A stretch of 64,000 bases of DNA from Epiperipatus broadwayi (GCA_028023455.1 JAQFVV010006203.1:10326876-10390875), one strand, 5' to 3'. Shown: positions 21,988 to 35,333, counted from the stretch's first letter. Notes: generated by a model not told the origin, from the letters alone. Translations and numbers: made by a program.

Positions 21988-23243
21988 CACCTGGGTCTCA
22001 TTTTACGCGATAGATAGATTCCTCAGAAAACACGCGTAAACGAAATCGCGCAAAAATAGACGTAACTTATCTTGAAAAAGGGGGGATACGGACTGTGATT
22101 TTTCAAAAGTCGCATAAAAGCAAAGCACCAATGTAAAATTACTTTAAAATTTGCGCAAAAAAAAATAAGGAAATAAAATATGACTAATAAAAAATTTCAA
22201 ATTTGAAAAAAATTGATACAAGACAAACTTTTTTTAACTATAATATTTAATTTTATTCAAAACAATATATTTTTATGCATAATTTACAGTAATTTACATT
22301 TTTTTATACACGTTTTAATTATTATTGCTATTTGCCAATAAACAGGTTCATTTGCAAACTGGTAAAAAATCAGATTCTTCACAAAAAGGAAATACAACTA
22401 GCGCCAACATCACTCTCACATTGTGTTAATGGTTTTCTGGTGACAACGTAATTAGTAATTAATCTAACAACTAAAAATTAAATTCTTATTTTTGTCTTTA
22501 ATTTTTTAATTTTCAATTTTAATTGTGCCCACTGCTATTACTCACCTTTTAAAAATAAACTTGCGGATACTAAATGATTAATAATTGATTACGTTCTTTT
22601 TTAAAAAGCAAAAACAGAATGTGATTTAAAATGCAAAATTAACACACACAATGTTTGAACAAATTTACATTATAATCTTGTAAAATTTAATGTGTATATA
22701 TATAAAATGTGGAAATCATGATTTTAATTTCATTATTGCATAAAATCTTACTATTATAAAGCACTGAAAATATTGAAATTACTAAGATGAAAGTTGAATT
22801 CCAATAATGTGCTATTACTTTCAATATGACGTAAGTGCGCGAAATTTATTATTTAAAGTAATAGCGCATTATCGGAGTTCGACTTCCGGAGAAAAAGCAA
22901 AAACAGAATGTGATTTAAAATGCAAAATTAACACACACAATGTTCGAACAAATTTACATTATAATCTTGTAAAATTTAATGTGTATATATATAAAATGTG
23001 GAAATCATGATTTTAATTTCATTATTGCATAAAATCTTACTATTATAAAGCACTGAAAATATTGAAATTACTAAGATGAAAGTTGAATTCCAATAATGTG
23101 CTATTACTTTCAATATGACGTAAGTGCGCGAAATTTATTATTTAAAGTAATAGCGCATTATCGGAGTTCGACTTCCGCAGAAACGTGAATCGCGTAAATT
23201 CAAAATCGCATTAAATAAATCCACGTAAAAAAAGACTCAGGTG
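21988..23243. mobile_element. Tc1/mariner pogo-Tigger-like non-autonomous element, 1256 bp, with internal tandem duplication
   Basis: Ends CACCTGGGTCTCATTTTACG and the complementary CGTAAAAAAAGACTCAGGTG, flanked by TA on both sides (21986-21987 and 23244-23245). TA target duplication plus a terminus resembling the pogo/Tigger type (C...CTCGTTTTAT.GCG) suggests the Tc1/mariner superfamily. It contains no transposase. A 289-bp unit is duplicated in tandem inside it (22603-22891 and 22892-23180). A related copy lies at 42.3-43.4 kb. Confidence 0.75.
22603..23180. repeat. Tandem duplication of a 289-bp unit with CRE-like site and inverted repeat
   Basis: The two units are almost identical. Each carries AATGTGCTATTACTTT and the near-complement AAAGTAATAGCGCATT flanking ATATGACGTAAGTGCGCG, a CREB/ATF-like TGACGTAA core. 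High identity implies a recent duplication. Confidence 0.93.
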
Positions 23244-23409
23244 TACACTATTCAGATAAAAGACCATAAACAAAATCCCTAATTTCTGAGTTATTTTGGA
23301 TTTATGAACTTTTCAGATTTCAATAATAGACCCTTAAATCCCAATTCGTCTAATACAGAAAAAAAAATAGGCAGTTCACTGCATTAAGTTTATTCACATT
23401 GTAACCAGT

Positions 23410-25960
23410 TGGATTATATAGCACACAATAATATAGTGTATGTGCATAAATATATATAAAGGAAAGAAAAAGTAGAAATAAACACACACTAAATTTGTAG
23501 ATATTTTTTTACACTATCCTGGAATAATAAAGGGTTAAATAACTCTGATTTAAAAGAAAATTTTGTTGTGGATTAAACTTTTAAAAAGGTCTGATAAATA
23601 ATATTTGTAATTCTGATTTTGAAATTTTTAAAAAAAAAGCATAATTTTTTTTTTTAATCTTTTAATTAAAACATGTATAAAATATCTTTTTTAATTAATG
23701 CTTGTTTGCATTTCTATTACCTAGTTAAAAATCTTTGTAGATTGAAAATTCTAAAGGATTATTACACCTTTGGTCAAATTCCAAAGATTAAAGTAAAAAC
23801 ATGAATATCACACTTTGACAGAAATTTCCAGCTTGTTTTCAAAAGGATTAGACTGACTGAAAACAGACACGATGTTTTTATCACATGACCCAACCAAGAT
23901 TATAAAAAGACTGATAAAAAAAATATCAGTTAGTTTTGTTGGCAGTTTTGTAAGAGTTAGCCAAAAGAATCTGGTTTTAATATTTTAAGCAGTGGCCAAC
24001 TAGGCCAACTGCAAAGTTTTGCTTTTTTATTTTTGAAAAGCATTAGCAGAAGAGCTAGCTGTAAAGTTGGCTAAAATATTTTGTGAAGAATTGTAACTGT
24101 AGCAGAGAATGGCCATAGTAAAGTTAGCTATAGAGATGGCTGCAGAATAGCTACCATGAGCTGATGTAACTGAAGGCAGGATAGTAGTTCCAAAAGCTGC
24201 TACTATTTTCCTTAACAGGAGTTTTGATTTACTTGAAGCTGGGTCACTTCTGAATCAATAGCCTGAATAGATGAAGACAAAATAGCTTGCTGACCTGACT
24301 ACTGAAGGGAGAAAGCCAACCATATCTGAATTACATACTTTTATCTGATGATGACAACAAGCCTGAAATTATATTTTTCTGATGGACCAAAAATCAAGCT
24401 TACCAAAAGAAAGCTTGAAGAAATTGGTGTACGTATGCTGCTTGTTTATCTATAAATGCAGAAAACCACAGATAAATACGTCGTGTGTATATACAGTGAG
24501 TTATTTTATTTTAATATTTCTTAAACAACTTTTAAAAGTATAAATTAATAACTTAAAGCAAAACAATTAAATAATTTGCTTGAGTCAAATGTCTAAAAGA
24601 AAGACGATTTGATATATATATATATTTTTAAAGAAATTGTTTTGGTAATTCCTTATAAAAAATGACATTAAAAGAAGAATATATAACTTAACTGGAAGCA
24701 TAATTTTGTTTGAATTAAAATCAAAAAGCAAAAAAAAAAAAAAAAAAGGATGTTAAACTTTATGAAAGAATTAATCAACATGATTCTATATACTTTCAAT
24801 ATTGAATTATGAAAAATATAATATTATTGTAACAAGTTAAAAGATGTAACGTCAATGTGCGAATACACACACATTTTAAAACATTTGTAGTATTTTTATT
24901 ATATACAACTGAAAGATTTAATTGTGTATTTATTATTTTATATGACTGTAATATAAGTCAATTGTCCTGCATATTTATGTGTGCATATATATGTCAATGC
25001 TTGTCAAATAGGACATATATACAAATTATAATCATTTTTTGTTATTGAATATTAATTGTATATTATAAATTGCGCATCTGTGCACATATACATGTAAACT
25101 GTACTAATAACTTGGATTGTGTATTGTAATTTGGTAAATCATAAATGTGATAATTTTTTATTGTATAGTAATCAAAATCAGAAGGCTTAATTGATATGTG
25201 AAGAGCCATAATACAATTTTATTTTATTGTTATTAATAAACTTATTTAATTGTTAAAAATTGTTTCCATCATCTCTTGGTCACAAACAGTAATAGAGCTT
25301 ATGTTCTCTGAGCTAGATTCAAGCATGGGATGAATATATAAATCGGGATGTATATTGGTGCTTTTGGGGCATCCAGAGATGATCAATCATCATCATCCTG
25401 GTTGGTGCAAAAGAGAATACACTCTAAATCCCATACACTACCTTTTATTTTATTTTAGTCTTATTAAAAGTTAAGTTTATAGTTGGCCAGTACAAGTGGC
25501 CTGAGCATTGATGATGATCAGCACGTTTTAATATCACAGCATTATTGTTTGATTCTTATGTATTCTGATAGATGAGCACTTAAGTGGTGCATCTAAATTA
25601 TGTTTAAATAATTGCTCAAGGTGGTAAAGGCTCAATAGTTAACCTAGTCTTCAGAAGACCCATTTCCAATCTAGTCTATTGATTTATATTTTTTTATTGT
25701 TCAAATCCAGCCACAAGATGGACTGTTGATTTCATTATATTGGATTGATTGATCATTCTCGATGATGAATGTTTTTTTTTTGGTATGTCTTTTGAGTATT
25801 ACTTACTTTTGTTATGATGCTGGTTGATATATGATTGATGGTTAAGTATGCTTTTAGTTGCTGGTTGATTTCTCAATGATATCTCAGAGATTCTCTAATA
25901 TCATGCTCTCTTATAAAATACTATATTACTTATAAATAGTTTTATAAATATTTCATTTTA
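23410..25960. repeat. Long diverged direct repeat, left copy (about 2.55 kb)
   Basis: Matches 32659-35225 in order along its full length. Anchors include GCACACAATAATATAGTGTA, AAAGAAATTGTTTTGGTAAT, GCATCTGTGCACATATA, GATAATTTTTTATTGTATAG and the AGCTTATGTTCTCTG segment. Divergence is substantial, with many substitutions and indels. The start TGGATTATATAGCACAC versus TGTTATATGGCACAC would suit an LTR. No coding sequence was recognised. Confidence 0.8.
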
Positions 25961-26117
25961 TTGACTAAGTATGATGATGATTTTTCCATCATCCAGTTCC
26001 TTTCTACTTTCTTCCAACCTGATTTCATATCCCCCCATCCCGTTACAATATATAGGTATTTATTGAATGTCTTTTTTTTTTTTTTGTAAATATATTTACT
26101 AACTAATGTATTTATTT

Positions 26118-26530
26118 ATATATCATACTATTTCCAACTTTCTTATATACTTCAACAATACAATTTTTTATATCAAACCTTTATTCTTACAGTTTCGACT
26201 GTCCTGCCGTCATCATCAGAACTACAATATCCAAATATATAATCATATAATTAATACATTATATACCTATATTTATATACATCTTAACCTGACCATCATA
26301 AATAATCACTTTCCATTTTCTTATTCTACTATTAACTAATTTTATTTACATTTATTTATATTATTTTATTTTTAATTATTTTAAATCTATTTGTTATAAT
26401 CTTAAAATTTTAATTTTCAATTCTACTATTTAATACATATTACTTTATTATTATCATCTTTTTACTATTTTGATATAAAAAATAGTATTATTGAAGTGTA
26501 TAAGAAAGTTGGAAATGGGATGATATGTAA
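26118..26530. mobile_element. Foldback element with inverted repeats of about 55 bp
   Basis: The left arm TATCATACTATTTCCAACTT and so on (26118-26172) is complementary to the right arm ending GGAAATGGGATGATATGTAA (26470-26530). Inside the left arm is CAGTTTCGACTGTCCTGCCG, the core shared with elements at 12.2 and 39.6 kb. It has no coding capacity. Confidence 0.75.
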
Positions 26531-27839
26531 TAGAAATCATTACATAAGAAAAGAAAGAAGAAAATAATTTATTTATTGTAAAAAATTAAAAATCATTTAT
26601 TTAGGTAATAAAAGTTTTTGAATAATCATTAATCGCATTAATGTTATTCTACTTATTCATATAAGCAATGAACTATTAATCCATCATTTATGTGTGTACT
26701 GTTTTCCTACACATCATTTGTTTTCTTTGATCCTAAAATCACTACCATAAAAAAATATTTATTATTTTTTAACAAATTCACCATTTTTAAAACTATTGTT
26801 TTTTATATCTATCACTGACAAATCACAATCTCAATGCAATATTTGTCCATATGGATATTTATATTTAATTTGGAATAGCAAATATATAATGTGTACATAT
26901 ATACGCACATACTAATTTGCTCACTATTGAAAAATGTTTTGATATTTACACTTTCATAAATTCTAATCATAAATATTAAATTTTATAGAAAATTTTCTTA
27001 ACAATTTTTAAAAAATTATTTTTTATGATTTCATTATTAATAAATACTGTTTTATATTCCTTTTAATGGCAGAATTTATTTCAGAACTCTAAAATCAAAC
27101 AAAAAACTTCCATTCATAACTTTTTTTTTTTTTGTATAAATCGTGCTTCAATTCTTTGTTAATTAGCTACAGGCACATTAAACTCCATAAATATGTAGTT
27201 TACTATTTATATTTTAAATACATTTGATTCTGTTTAAAATAATAATATTATTATTTTAAAAAATGTATTATTTAATTATTAACCAATATTAATCATGATT
27301 TTTTTAAGTACTTATAATTATTATGATATTAAAATTATTTTTATATATGCATACACTTTTTGTAAAGAGTAAATATAGAATGTTTTAAATTATAAAATAT
27401 GATTTATACTTTCTTAATTTAAATTTTAAGAGTTCTATTCTATTGACTTTCTATATTTATCATTTATTTTTTCTTCATCCTTGAGAAACAACAGATTAAC
27501 AGTTCACTGCACCTATTATTCTTTAATAAAAACAATAATATATTCACCATTTCTTTACATTAAAATATTAAATATAGTGACTGAAAATCATTTAATAATA
27601 AAGATAAATAAACAATAAATAAAATAGAAAAAATATAATGCCAATCAATATTTCAAATTAATTTACATTGTTAATAAGAACACTACCAATAAACAAATAA
27701 TAAGTTCTGCACTTAAAGGTCACTGACTTATTATAAAGTACTATAGAAATTAATATAACCATTAATATAATTAATACATTATTAAGTTACAACTTACAAT
27801 ATTTAATAAGACAATAAAAGGTTACAACTTACAATATTT

Positions 27840-28019
27840 AATAAGGCAATACACCTTTAAGCATGTGTGCTTGAAAATACGAAGGTAGGGACCTCTACAG
27901 GTTTTAACTACAAGCTTACTCTTTGGAAGAAAAGAGGGGAACTTCTTTACTTCAATCTACTTTCTATATAAATAGGTGAAGCTGAAGCGGTTAGAACTGA
28001 GAGCGTGAAGCTATTCAAT
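27840..28019. repeat. Direct copy of the foldback arm and loop
   Basis: Very similar to 28168-28348, including AGCATGTGTGCTTGAAAATA, CTTTGGAAGAAAAGAGG and the TATA-containing TCTATATAAATAGGTGAA. It lacks the inverted right arm. Confidence 0.85.
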
Positions 28020-28115
28020 ATCCACAATTCCTATTACCCATTAGTACTCGCAAAATCTTTCAATTTACGAGTCAGTGGAAAGATCTTATAGTTAGAAATC
28101 TATTACGATAATTTA

Positions 28116-28521
28116 AAGTTGTAATTATAAATTTATTTAATGCACATTGATTACATAAGTAATATTTACTAAGGCAATAAACCTTTAAGCATGTGTGCTT
28201 GAAAATATGAAGGTAGGGACCTCTACAAGTCTTAACCACAAGCTTACTCTTTGGAAGAAAAGAGGAGAACTTCTTTACTTCAACCTACTTTCTATATAAA
28301 TAGGTGAAACTGAAGCGGTTAGAACTGAGAGCGTGAAGCTATTCAATACTTCACTGATAAAGAAGTTCCCCTCTTTTCTTCCAAAAAGTAAGCTTGTGGT
28401 TAAGACCTATAAAGGTCCCTACCTTCGTATTTTCAAGCGCACATGCTTAAAGGTTTATTGCCTTAGTAAATATTACTTACGTAATCAATGTGCGTTAAAT
28501 AAATTTTATAATTACAACTTA
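28116..28521. repeat. Long hairpin, arms of about 162 bp and loop of about 81 bp with a TATA motif
   Basis: The left arm (28116-28277) and right arm (28359-28521) are close reverse complements (GGCAATAAACCTTTAAGCAT versus ATGCTTAAAGGTTTATTGCC). The loop holds CTATATAAATAGG followed by AAGCGGTTAGAACTGAGAGC. The TATA-plus-downstream arrangement looks promoter-like, so this may derive from short LTRs in inverted orientation. Confidence 0.85.
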
Positions 28522-28954
28522 CAATATTATAAAAGTATTTAAGCATCCTCTATTAGCTTATTAGTTAATTTAAATATAAGATATTATATAATAGCAAAAT
28601 TTTAAATTATGAATGATGACAATACAAGGCTCACAGGAAAGATTTCAAGGGAATCCCCTTCATCAGCTGTACCAAGCCTCTCTATCGTTAATCATAAATC
28701 AAAATAAGCTTGAATTTTATTTATATAAAGCAGGTTTCATTTTCTTTATTTCAAAATGTAAAAATGTAAAGACCCAATTATCAAATATGATAAGACTCTT
28801 TATAGTTACAAGCATACATATAATTATATTCTCAGTAAATAAAAATTACAATCAGTTTCATTTTTTTTTACAATCTTTAACATTAATATACACAGATATA
28901 ATGAAAGCAATCACTGAGCAAAAATATATAATGATAAATAGATCATAATATTAT

Positions 28955-29372
28955 TATAGTAAATAAGACACACACCCTCTAATCATCCAAAAATAAGATA
29001 ACAAGAAAGTGATAGCCACTTTCAAATGCTTTTCTTTACATATTATGGAAATTATTCTGAACAACTACAGAAGGTAGTGTGAGAATAAATCAATCTAATA
29101 ATTTATTGTGAATTATTTGTTAACATATTGACTTTTATATATCAAAGCAAAGAAATTAATTCTTATTTTTTTAAACTTTGTAATAAAACTTTAAATGATA
29201 AACGTAATAAAAATAATTATTCAATGAAAATATATAATTTTAAATAAATTTTTTAAACAATAGTGTCATCTGACAACACGATAAGAAAATGGCAGAAATT
29301 TTCAAATTGTTTTTTATATATTATCTTATTATTGAATAACTAGGGGGAGTGTGTCTTATATATTATATCATT
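28955..29372. mobile_element. MITE with AAGACACAC inverted termini
   Basis: The left end AAGACACACACCCTCTAATC is complementary to the right end TAACTAGGGGGAGTGTGTCTT (29342-29364 region). Part of the left half is repeated in inverted orientation at 31085-31270 and 32060-32145, on the other side of the LINE fragment. Confidence 0.65.
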
Positions 29373-29394
29373 ACTTTTTAAATGATTTCTTTAA

Positions 29395-31075
29395 CACAAA
29401 ATGATATAAGAAAGTATGACTGTGAACTAGTAAGGAAAGCTGTAGAAGAACAACATTTTGGTATTGGTAGGAAATTTATATCTGTAATAAGAAAAAAAGA
29501 TGGAATTAGATGACATCATGAAATGGGTAGAAGACTTCTATCAAGAATTATATAGTAATAAAAAACAAGTACCTCCTATATCTATTACATCTTCCGAATT
29601 GCCGAGAATTTTAAAAGAAGAAGTGAGACATGCAATTAAATGTATAAAAAAAGGAAAGGCTCCAGGTAATGACAAAATTATAATTGATATATTAAAAGAA
29701 GCAGGTGAATAAATAGAAAATTTTTTAGCAAAGTTATATACCAAATATCTAAATGATAAAGATATACCAGATGATTGGAAGAATGCAGTATTAATATTAA
29801 TATTTAAAAAAGGTGATAAAGAAGATATTAGAAATTACAAACCTGTCAGCCTTTTATCAGTTTTATACAAAATTTTTACCAAGATAATTACAACTCGTCT
29901 ATAGAGAACATTGGATTTCTACCAACCAAGAGAACAAGCTGGATTTAAAAGTGGTTTTAGTACAGTAGATCATATCTAGGTATTGAGAGAAGTTATAGAA
30001 AGGTCAAATGAATATGAGTTGCCATTATGCTTTGGATTTCTAGATTATGAAAAGGCATTTGATTCTATAAACATTTCTTCAGTGATTAAAGCATTGGATC
30101 ATCAAGGTATAGATCCAGAATACTGTCATATTTTAAAAAATATTTATAAAAATGCAACAGCAACAATTAGATTACATAATGATACTAGGAAAGTCAACAT
30201 TGAGAAGGGTGTAAGACAGGATGACTCCATATCTCCAAAACTTTTTACAGCAGTGCTGCAAGAAGTATTTTGTGGATTAAAATGGGAAGCTAAAGGAGTG
30301 AAAGTAAATGGAGATTATTTAAGTCATTTAGATTTTGCAGATGGTGTAGTTGTTTTTGCAAATAATGCTTTAGAACTGCAGAAAATGTTATAGGAGTTAT
30401 CAGATGAAAGTGGGAAAGTAGAACTAAAGATAAATGTCAAAAAGTCTAAAGTAATGTTTAATAGATTTTCTCAAAATATGAAAATAAAGATTGATTATAA
30501 TGAATTAGAACAAGTTAACAGTTACAAATACCTTGGTCAGATTATTAATACAGATGGAAACATAATGGATGAAATTAATCATAGAATTAAACTTGGTTGG
30601 AGTGCTTTTGGTAGAAATAACTTGATACTAAAAGGACATATGCCTATGTGTTTGAAAAGGAAGGTTTTAATAAATGTGTTTTACCAGTTCTTACTTATGG
30701 ATCTGAGACTTGGACACTTAATAGAAGAGCAATACAGAGACTTCAGACCACTCAAAGAAGTATGGAAAGATGCATATTGGGAGTAACAAGAAGAGATCGA
30801 AAATGCAATATATAGGTAAGAGAACAAACAGGTGATACTGACATCATTGATTAAAAGACTGAAATGGAGTTGAGCTGGACATATTGCTAGAAGAGATGAT
30901 AATAGATGGACAATTGAAATCTTAAACTGGATTCCAAGAGATTGTAAAAGACCCAGAAAGAGACCACATGTGAGTTGGATGGATGAAATAAGAAAGTGTG
31001 CAGGGATGGTGTGGAGAAGATTGATTGAACTTGGAGAGACCTTCATCCTGCAGTGGATTGATAATGGTTGATGAT
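29395..31075 (+). pseudogene. RTE/BovB-like LINE reverse transcriptase pseudogene
   Basis: One frame runs through most of a reverse transcriptase. Its landmarks are KKGKAPGNDKIIIDILKEAG, NYKPVSLLSVLYKIFTKII, QPREQAGFKSGFSTVDHI, LDYEKAFDSI (first catalytic Asp) and GVRQDDSISPKLFTAVLQEV. The motif usually FADD reads FADG here. It is interrupted by in-frame stops near 29710, 29902, 29977 and 30391, then by a frameshift near 30665. After the shift the downstream region reads LPVLTYGSETWTLNRRAIQ and then KRPRKRPHVSWMDEI. The 5' endonuclease domain is missing. The 3' end runs into GGTTGATGATGATGATAC, typical of RTE tails. It is inactive. RTE-clade placement is by recognised motifs. Confidence 0.9.
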
Positions 31076-31084
31076 GATGATACT

Positions 31085-32145
31085 CACTTAGTGATTATTT
31101 TTATTATATGTTTATTATTTAAAGTTTTATTACAAAGTTTAAAAAAATAATTAATTTCTTTGTTTTGCTATATGAAAATCAATCTATTAACAAATAATTC
31201 ATAATAAATTATTAGATTGATTTATTCCCACATTTCCTTCTGTAGTTGTTTAGAATTTTTGTGTCTAGCAAAAATATAAATTATTAATTATAGAATAAGT
31301 TTTAATTTCTAATATACAGTGGAAAGTATATGCATTTAACTGTAAATATCAAAAATATTTTGGTAAAAGTTATTTGTAGAAACAATCTAAATCAAATGTA
31401 TATATGTATAAAATGTTATCTTTAGAGATAAAATAAACCAAATGTATTTCTGTATAAATTGCTATCCACAAAAAAACTGTAATTAAATCAAAACCTGTAA
31501 CTAAAGGTTTAGTAATGCAATTAGAAAATGTTCTTAATTAAATGATTAAAAAACTAATATTTAGAACGAATGCAGAAATAAAATCCCTTTGCCAGATAAC
31601 AATTTATTTTAGTCTCCCATATGCCATAGCACTCTAATAAATTAAGAGTATATAAATCCCTATCAGAATAGATTAAGAGAATTCATGGAATATCATTCTA
31701 GAGAGATTTATCTCTACGGTTCCAGTACAGATTACACCAACCTTTTATAATTTTTGTAAACCTTATAAATTCAAGATAACAATTATTACTTATGTTTTAG
31801 TGCATTTATTAATTGTTAACATTAACATTTAATAAATTGTCTGAACTACTTGAACTGTTATCTATTAATGTCTGTTCTTAATATTACCTTATAATAAAGA
31901 TTATGTTTACTGTTCTCTATGGTTGAGCTATGATTAATATATTTTCCATGTTATGCATATTTGGCTGATAGCCTGCTCATCAGTCTAAATCGACTTGGTA
32001 ATCCCATCATTAATAAGTAGCTACTACTGAATATAATGAGGGCAAACTTTTTAATATATAAAGAAAACCAATTTAAAAGTGGCTGCCACTTTTCTTGTTA
32101 TCATATTATGAGATGACTAGGGCAAGTGTGTCTTATTTACTATAA
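31085..32145 (-). repeat. Inverted copy of the 28955 element, interrupted
   Basis: 31085-31270 is the reverse complement of about 29055-29215, and 32060-32145 is the reverse complement of about 28960-29035 (GTGTGTCTTATTTACTATAA end). The roughly 790 bp between them is AT-rich sequence without recognised genes. The pair flanks the RTE fragment. Confidence 0.65.
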
Positions 32146-32658
32146 AAGCATTACTGTTTAAATTATCTATTTAGCATTACATATATATATATAAATGGTA
32201 TTATTTACTTTATGAAATTCACAATTATTAATGTGCTGTCTTTACACAAGTAATAAATTTGTTAACTGTAAAACAGAAATAGAGTAAATAAAATCTGCTT
32301 ATTATAAATAAGATTCAAATCCGTTCTGATATTGTGTTTAGAGATATTGGGGCTTGAAAGAGTTGATAAGGACAGTTCTCTTAAAATTGATCCTGTATGC
32401 ATTATCTTAATTCACAAGTCAAATGTGGCTATTACATAACATCTTATATTTTAGTTAAATAATAAGCTAATACAGGATACTTCATTTCTCATTTTGTATA
32501 GTCAAATTATAAATACATTCACAAGTATAAAATATAAATGTATCCATTTATATTTGTATACCTGTATCTGAGCACCCATATATATATGTAAACATATGGG
32601 TGTACAAATATGCATGTGTATCTGTCTGCTGTATAGAACATTACTATTATAACAGAGC

Positions 32659-35225
32659 TGTTATATGGCACACAATAATATAGTGTGTGTGCACAAATAT
32701 ATATAAAGTTGAAAGGAAAAGTAAAAATGAACACAGTCATAAATTTTTATAGATATTCTTCTATCTTTCTGGAATAATAATAACTGTAAAGGGTTAAATA
32801 ATTCTGAATTTAAAATAGAATTTTATTATAAATTAAACAGTTAAAAAGATCTAATTAATATTGTATTCTGATTTTGAAATTATAAAAAAATAAAAAAAAG
32901 CATGTTTTATGTTTAAAATAGAACTGATAATTGTAAAAATTTCTATTATCTATTTTTAAAAATCTTTGATAAGATTTCCAAATGTAGCTTTTTAATTAAA
33001 AGTGCTTTTGGAGAGATTAAAATTGTTTTTAATCAAGAGAGATAAGAAAACAGTTTTAAAATGTGTTTTTATTACCTCAGATGACTCTTATAAAAAGAGT
33101 TGATAAAGAGATTAGGACAGTCTGGTTTTAGTTTTTGAGTTTGGCTAGTAGTTTTTTGGAGAAGAGTTGGCAAAAATTAGCTGTCCAGAAGAGTTGGCTA
33201 GTTTGTTGTAGTAGCTAGCAGCATATAGCTGACCAGAGTAGCTAACAGAAATGGCTAAACATATAGAAAGCTACAATGAAGATATGAGACTGCAAGGAGA
33301 GGAAGTCCAAGGACTGCTGGTTCACTATGCTGAAGTTTTGATTCATGAAGCCTGACCTAGCTTTCTGTATTCATTAGCCTGCACAAAGGCGGACAAGACA
33401 GTGTAATTTCCTGAAGTAAATTCAAATGATAAATAAAAAGGGACTGATTCAATGCCAATGTTTAACTGATTATGCCTTTCCCGAATCTGACAATTGCCTG
33501 GATATGCCTATCCCAGACTGACCAACTTACCAAGAGAATTCCATCAACTGCATAGAAGTATCAATAAATGTATATGGAAAAGTGAGTTGTTTTTAAATAA
33601 TTCATTTAAGACATTTTAAAATTTCCATATTTAATTTGAAGATATTATAATTAGTTAAATGCGACTTGTGATGGTGATATATATATTTTTTAAAGAAATT
33701 GTTTTAGTAATTCCTTTAAAATGACATTCTAAAAGTGAGATATATAACATAGAACCATATTGTTTAAAATCATTTATTGAGAAAATAAAGACATTTTAAA
33801 ATTTATATATTTAAATTTAGAGATGTTATAGTTAATCCATCAACACTAATGGTGTCAAGACTGATTTTTTTTTTTTTTTTTGGTAAAAAGAAGAAAAAAG
33901 GAAACATTCTTCTGGAGGATTTAACTTTTATCAGTGATCAAGAAATTGATTTGATATTTGTTAAGAAAAAAGAAATACTTTGATTGACTATAAAAAGAGA
34001 AACTAATAATTTTAATTCATATCTATATTTTAGGTATACACATGTAGTGAATTTTATGTATATTTTCCAAATGGAATTAATTGCAAAAATATTTTAATAA
34101 TTTCATTATTTTAATAAATTCAAATGTAATAAAAATGAATTTCCTTTATATGTTAATCAATTAAATAAATGTGTTTTATGAAAACCCATTGCGGTATTTT
34201 ATCTCATTTAAAAGTGACAACTAAAAATGTTTATTTTGTAACAAGTTAAATATGTTCAGAAATTACATGCACACACATGTATGGGTGTGTATATATATCA
34301 ATGCTTGTAAAGTATAACACAGTTAAATTTTGATCATTTTTCATTGTTAAATGTCTATTCAAATATGTTTTAATTGTATATTATAAACATGCATCTGTGC
34401 ACATATCGACATATATGTTGTATGGAAACCTATCAAGAAATATTATAAATCAATGTAATAATTGGAATTTTGTATTAATCATGTAAATCACAATGTGATA
34501 ATTTTTTGTGAAATTGTATATTAATCAAAATCAGAAAGTTTATATGTGTATAGCCTTATTTTAGAGATCTTAACTTCATTTTTTTTAATTGTTATTAATA
34601 AAATTGTATATTATTGTTAAAATTATTCCAGTAACTTAATTCTCCTGGTCATATAACAGTAATCAAGCTTATGTTCTCTGTATTAGATCTGTGCATAACA
34701 GTCTGATATATAAAACAATGTAGTGTTTTAGGGGCATTCCAGTATGACATTGTCCTACTCTTTAAAGCCCATGCACTATATTCTATTTCAGTTTAGTCTA
34801 TTAGAAAATAAGTTTATAGTTGGTCAGTACATTACTAAGCAGCCAAAGCACTGAAGATGATTAGCATGATTTAACATCCCAGCAAACTGTTTTTATGGTT
34901 ATATATTCAGATGGATTAGCACTTAAGTTTGTAAATTCAAATTAAGGTTTAAATAATTGTCCTAAATTGGCAAAGGCTCAATACTTAGCCTGGTCTACAG
35001 TAGACACATTTCAAATCCAGTCAAAAGTTTGACTTGATTTATTTTATTATTAATCACTCATAATGAATGATTATTTCTTTTGAATATTACTTATACTTAT
35101 TTTTATTTATTGATAATGCTGATTGCTTATAATAGTGAGTTAACTGAGATGATCTCATGCTCACTTGAATATATAAATTTACTTATAAATTTTTATGATA
35201 TTAAACATTTCTTTAATATCTTGAA
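32659..35225. repeat. Long diverged direct repeat, right copy (about 2.57 kb)
   Basis: Partner of 23410-25960, separated start-to-start by 9.25 kb. It contains ACTTGTGATGGTGATATATA, the shared AAAGAAATTGTTTTAGTAATTC and GCTTATGTTCTCTGTATTAG. The enclosed 6.7 kb holds later insertions (foldbacks and RTE) but no recognised pol gene. Either an ancient long-LTR element or a segmental duplication. Confidence 0.8.
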
Positions 35226-35333
35226 TAGCTTACTTTAAAATTTTATTTTAATAATATTATACTTTTTTGATTTTAAAAAAACATCTCTTTAATATTACTT
35301 ACTTTAATATTTCACTAATATATTTTTCATAAC

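Noticed and set aside
28613-28948. 111-residue open frame on the plus strand
   Set aside because: Composition is that of translated AT-rich DNA. It has no splice context, motif or repeat relationship.
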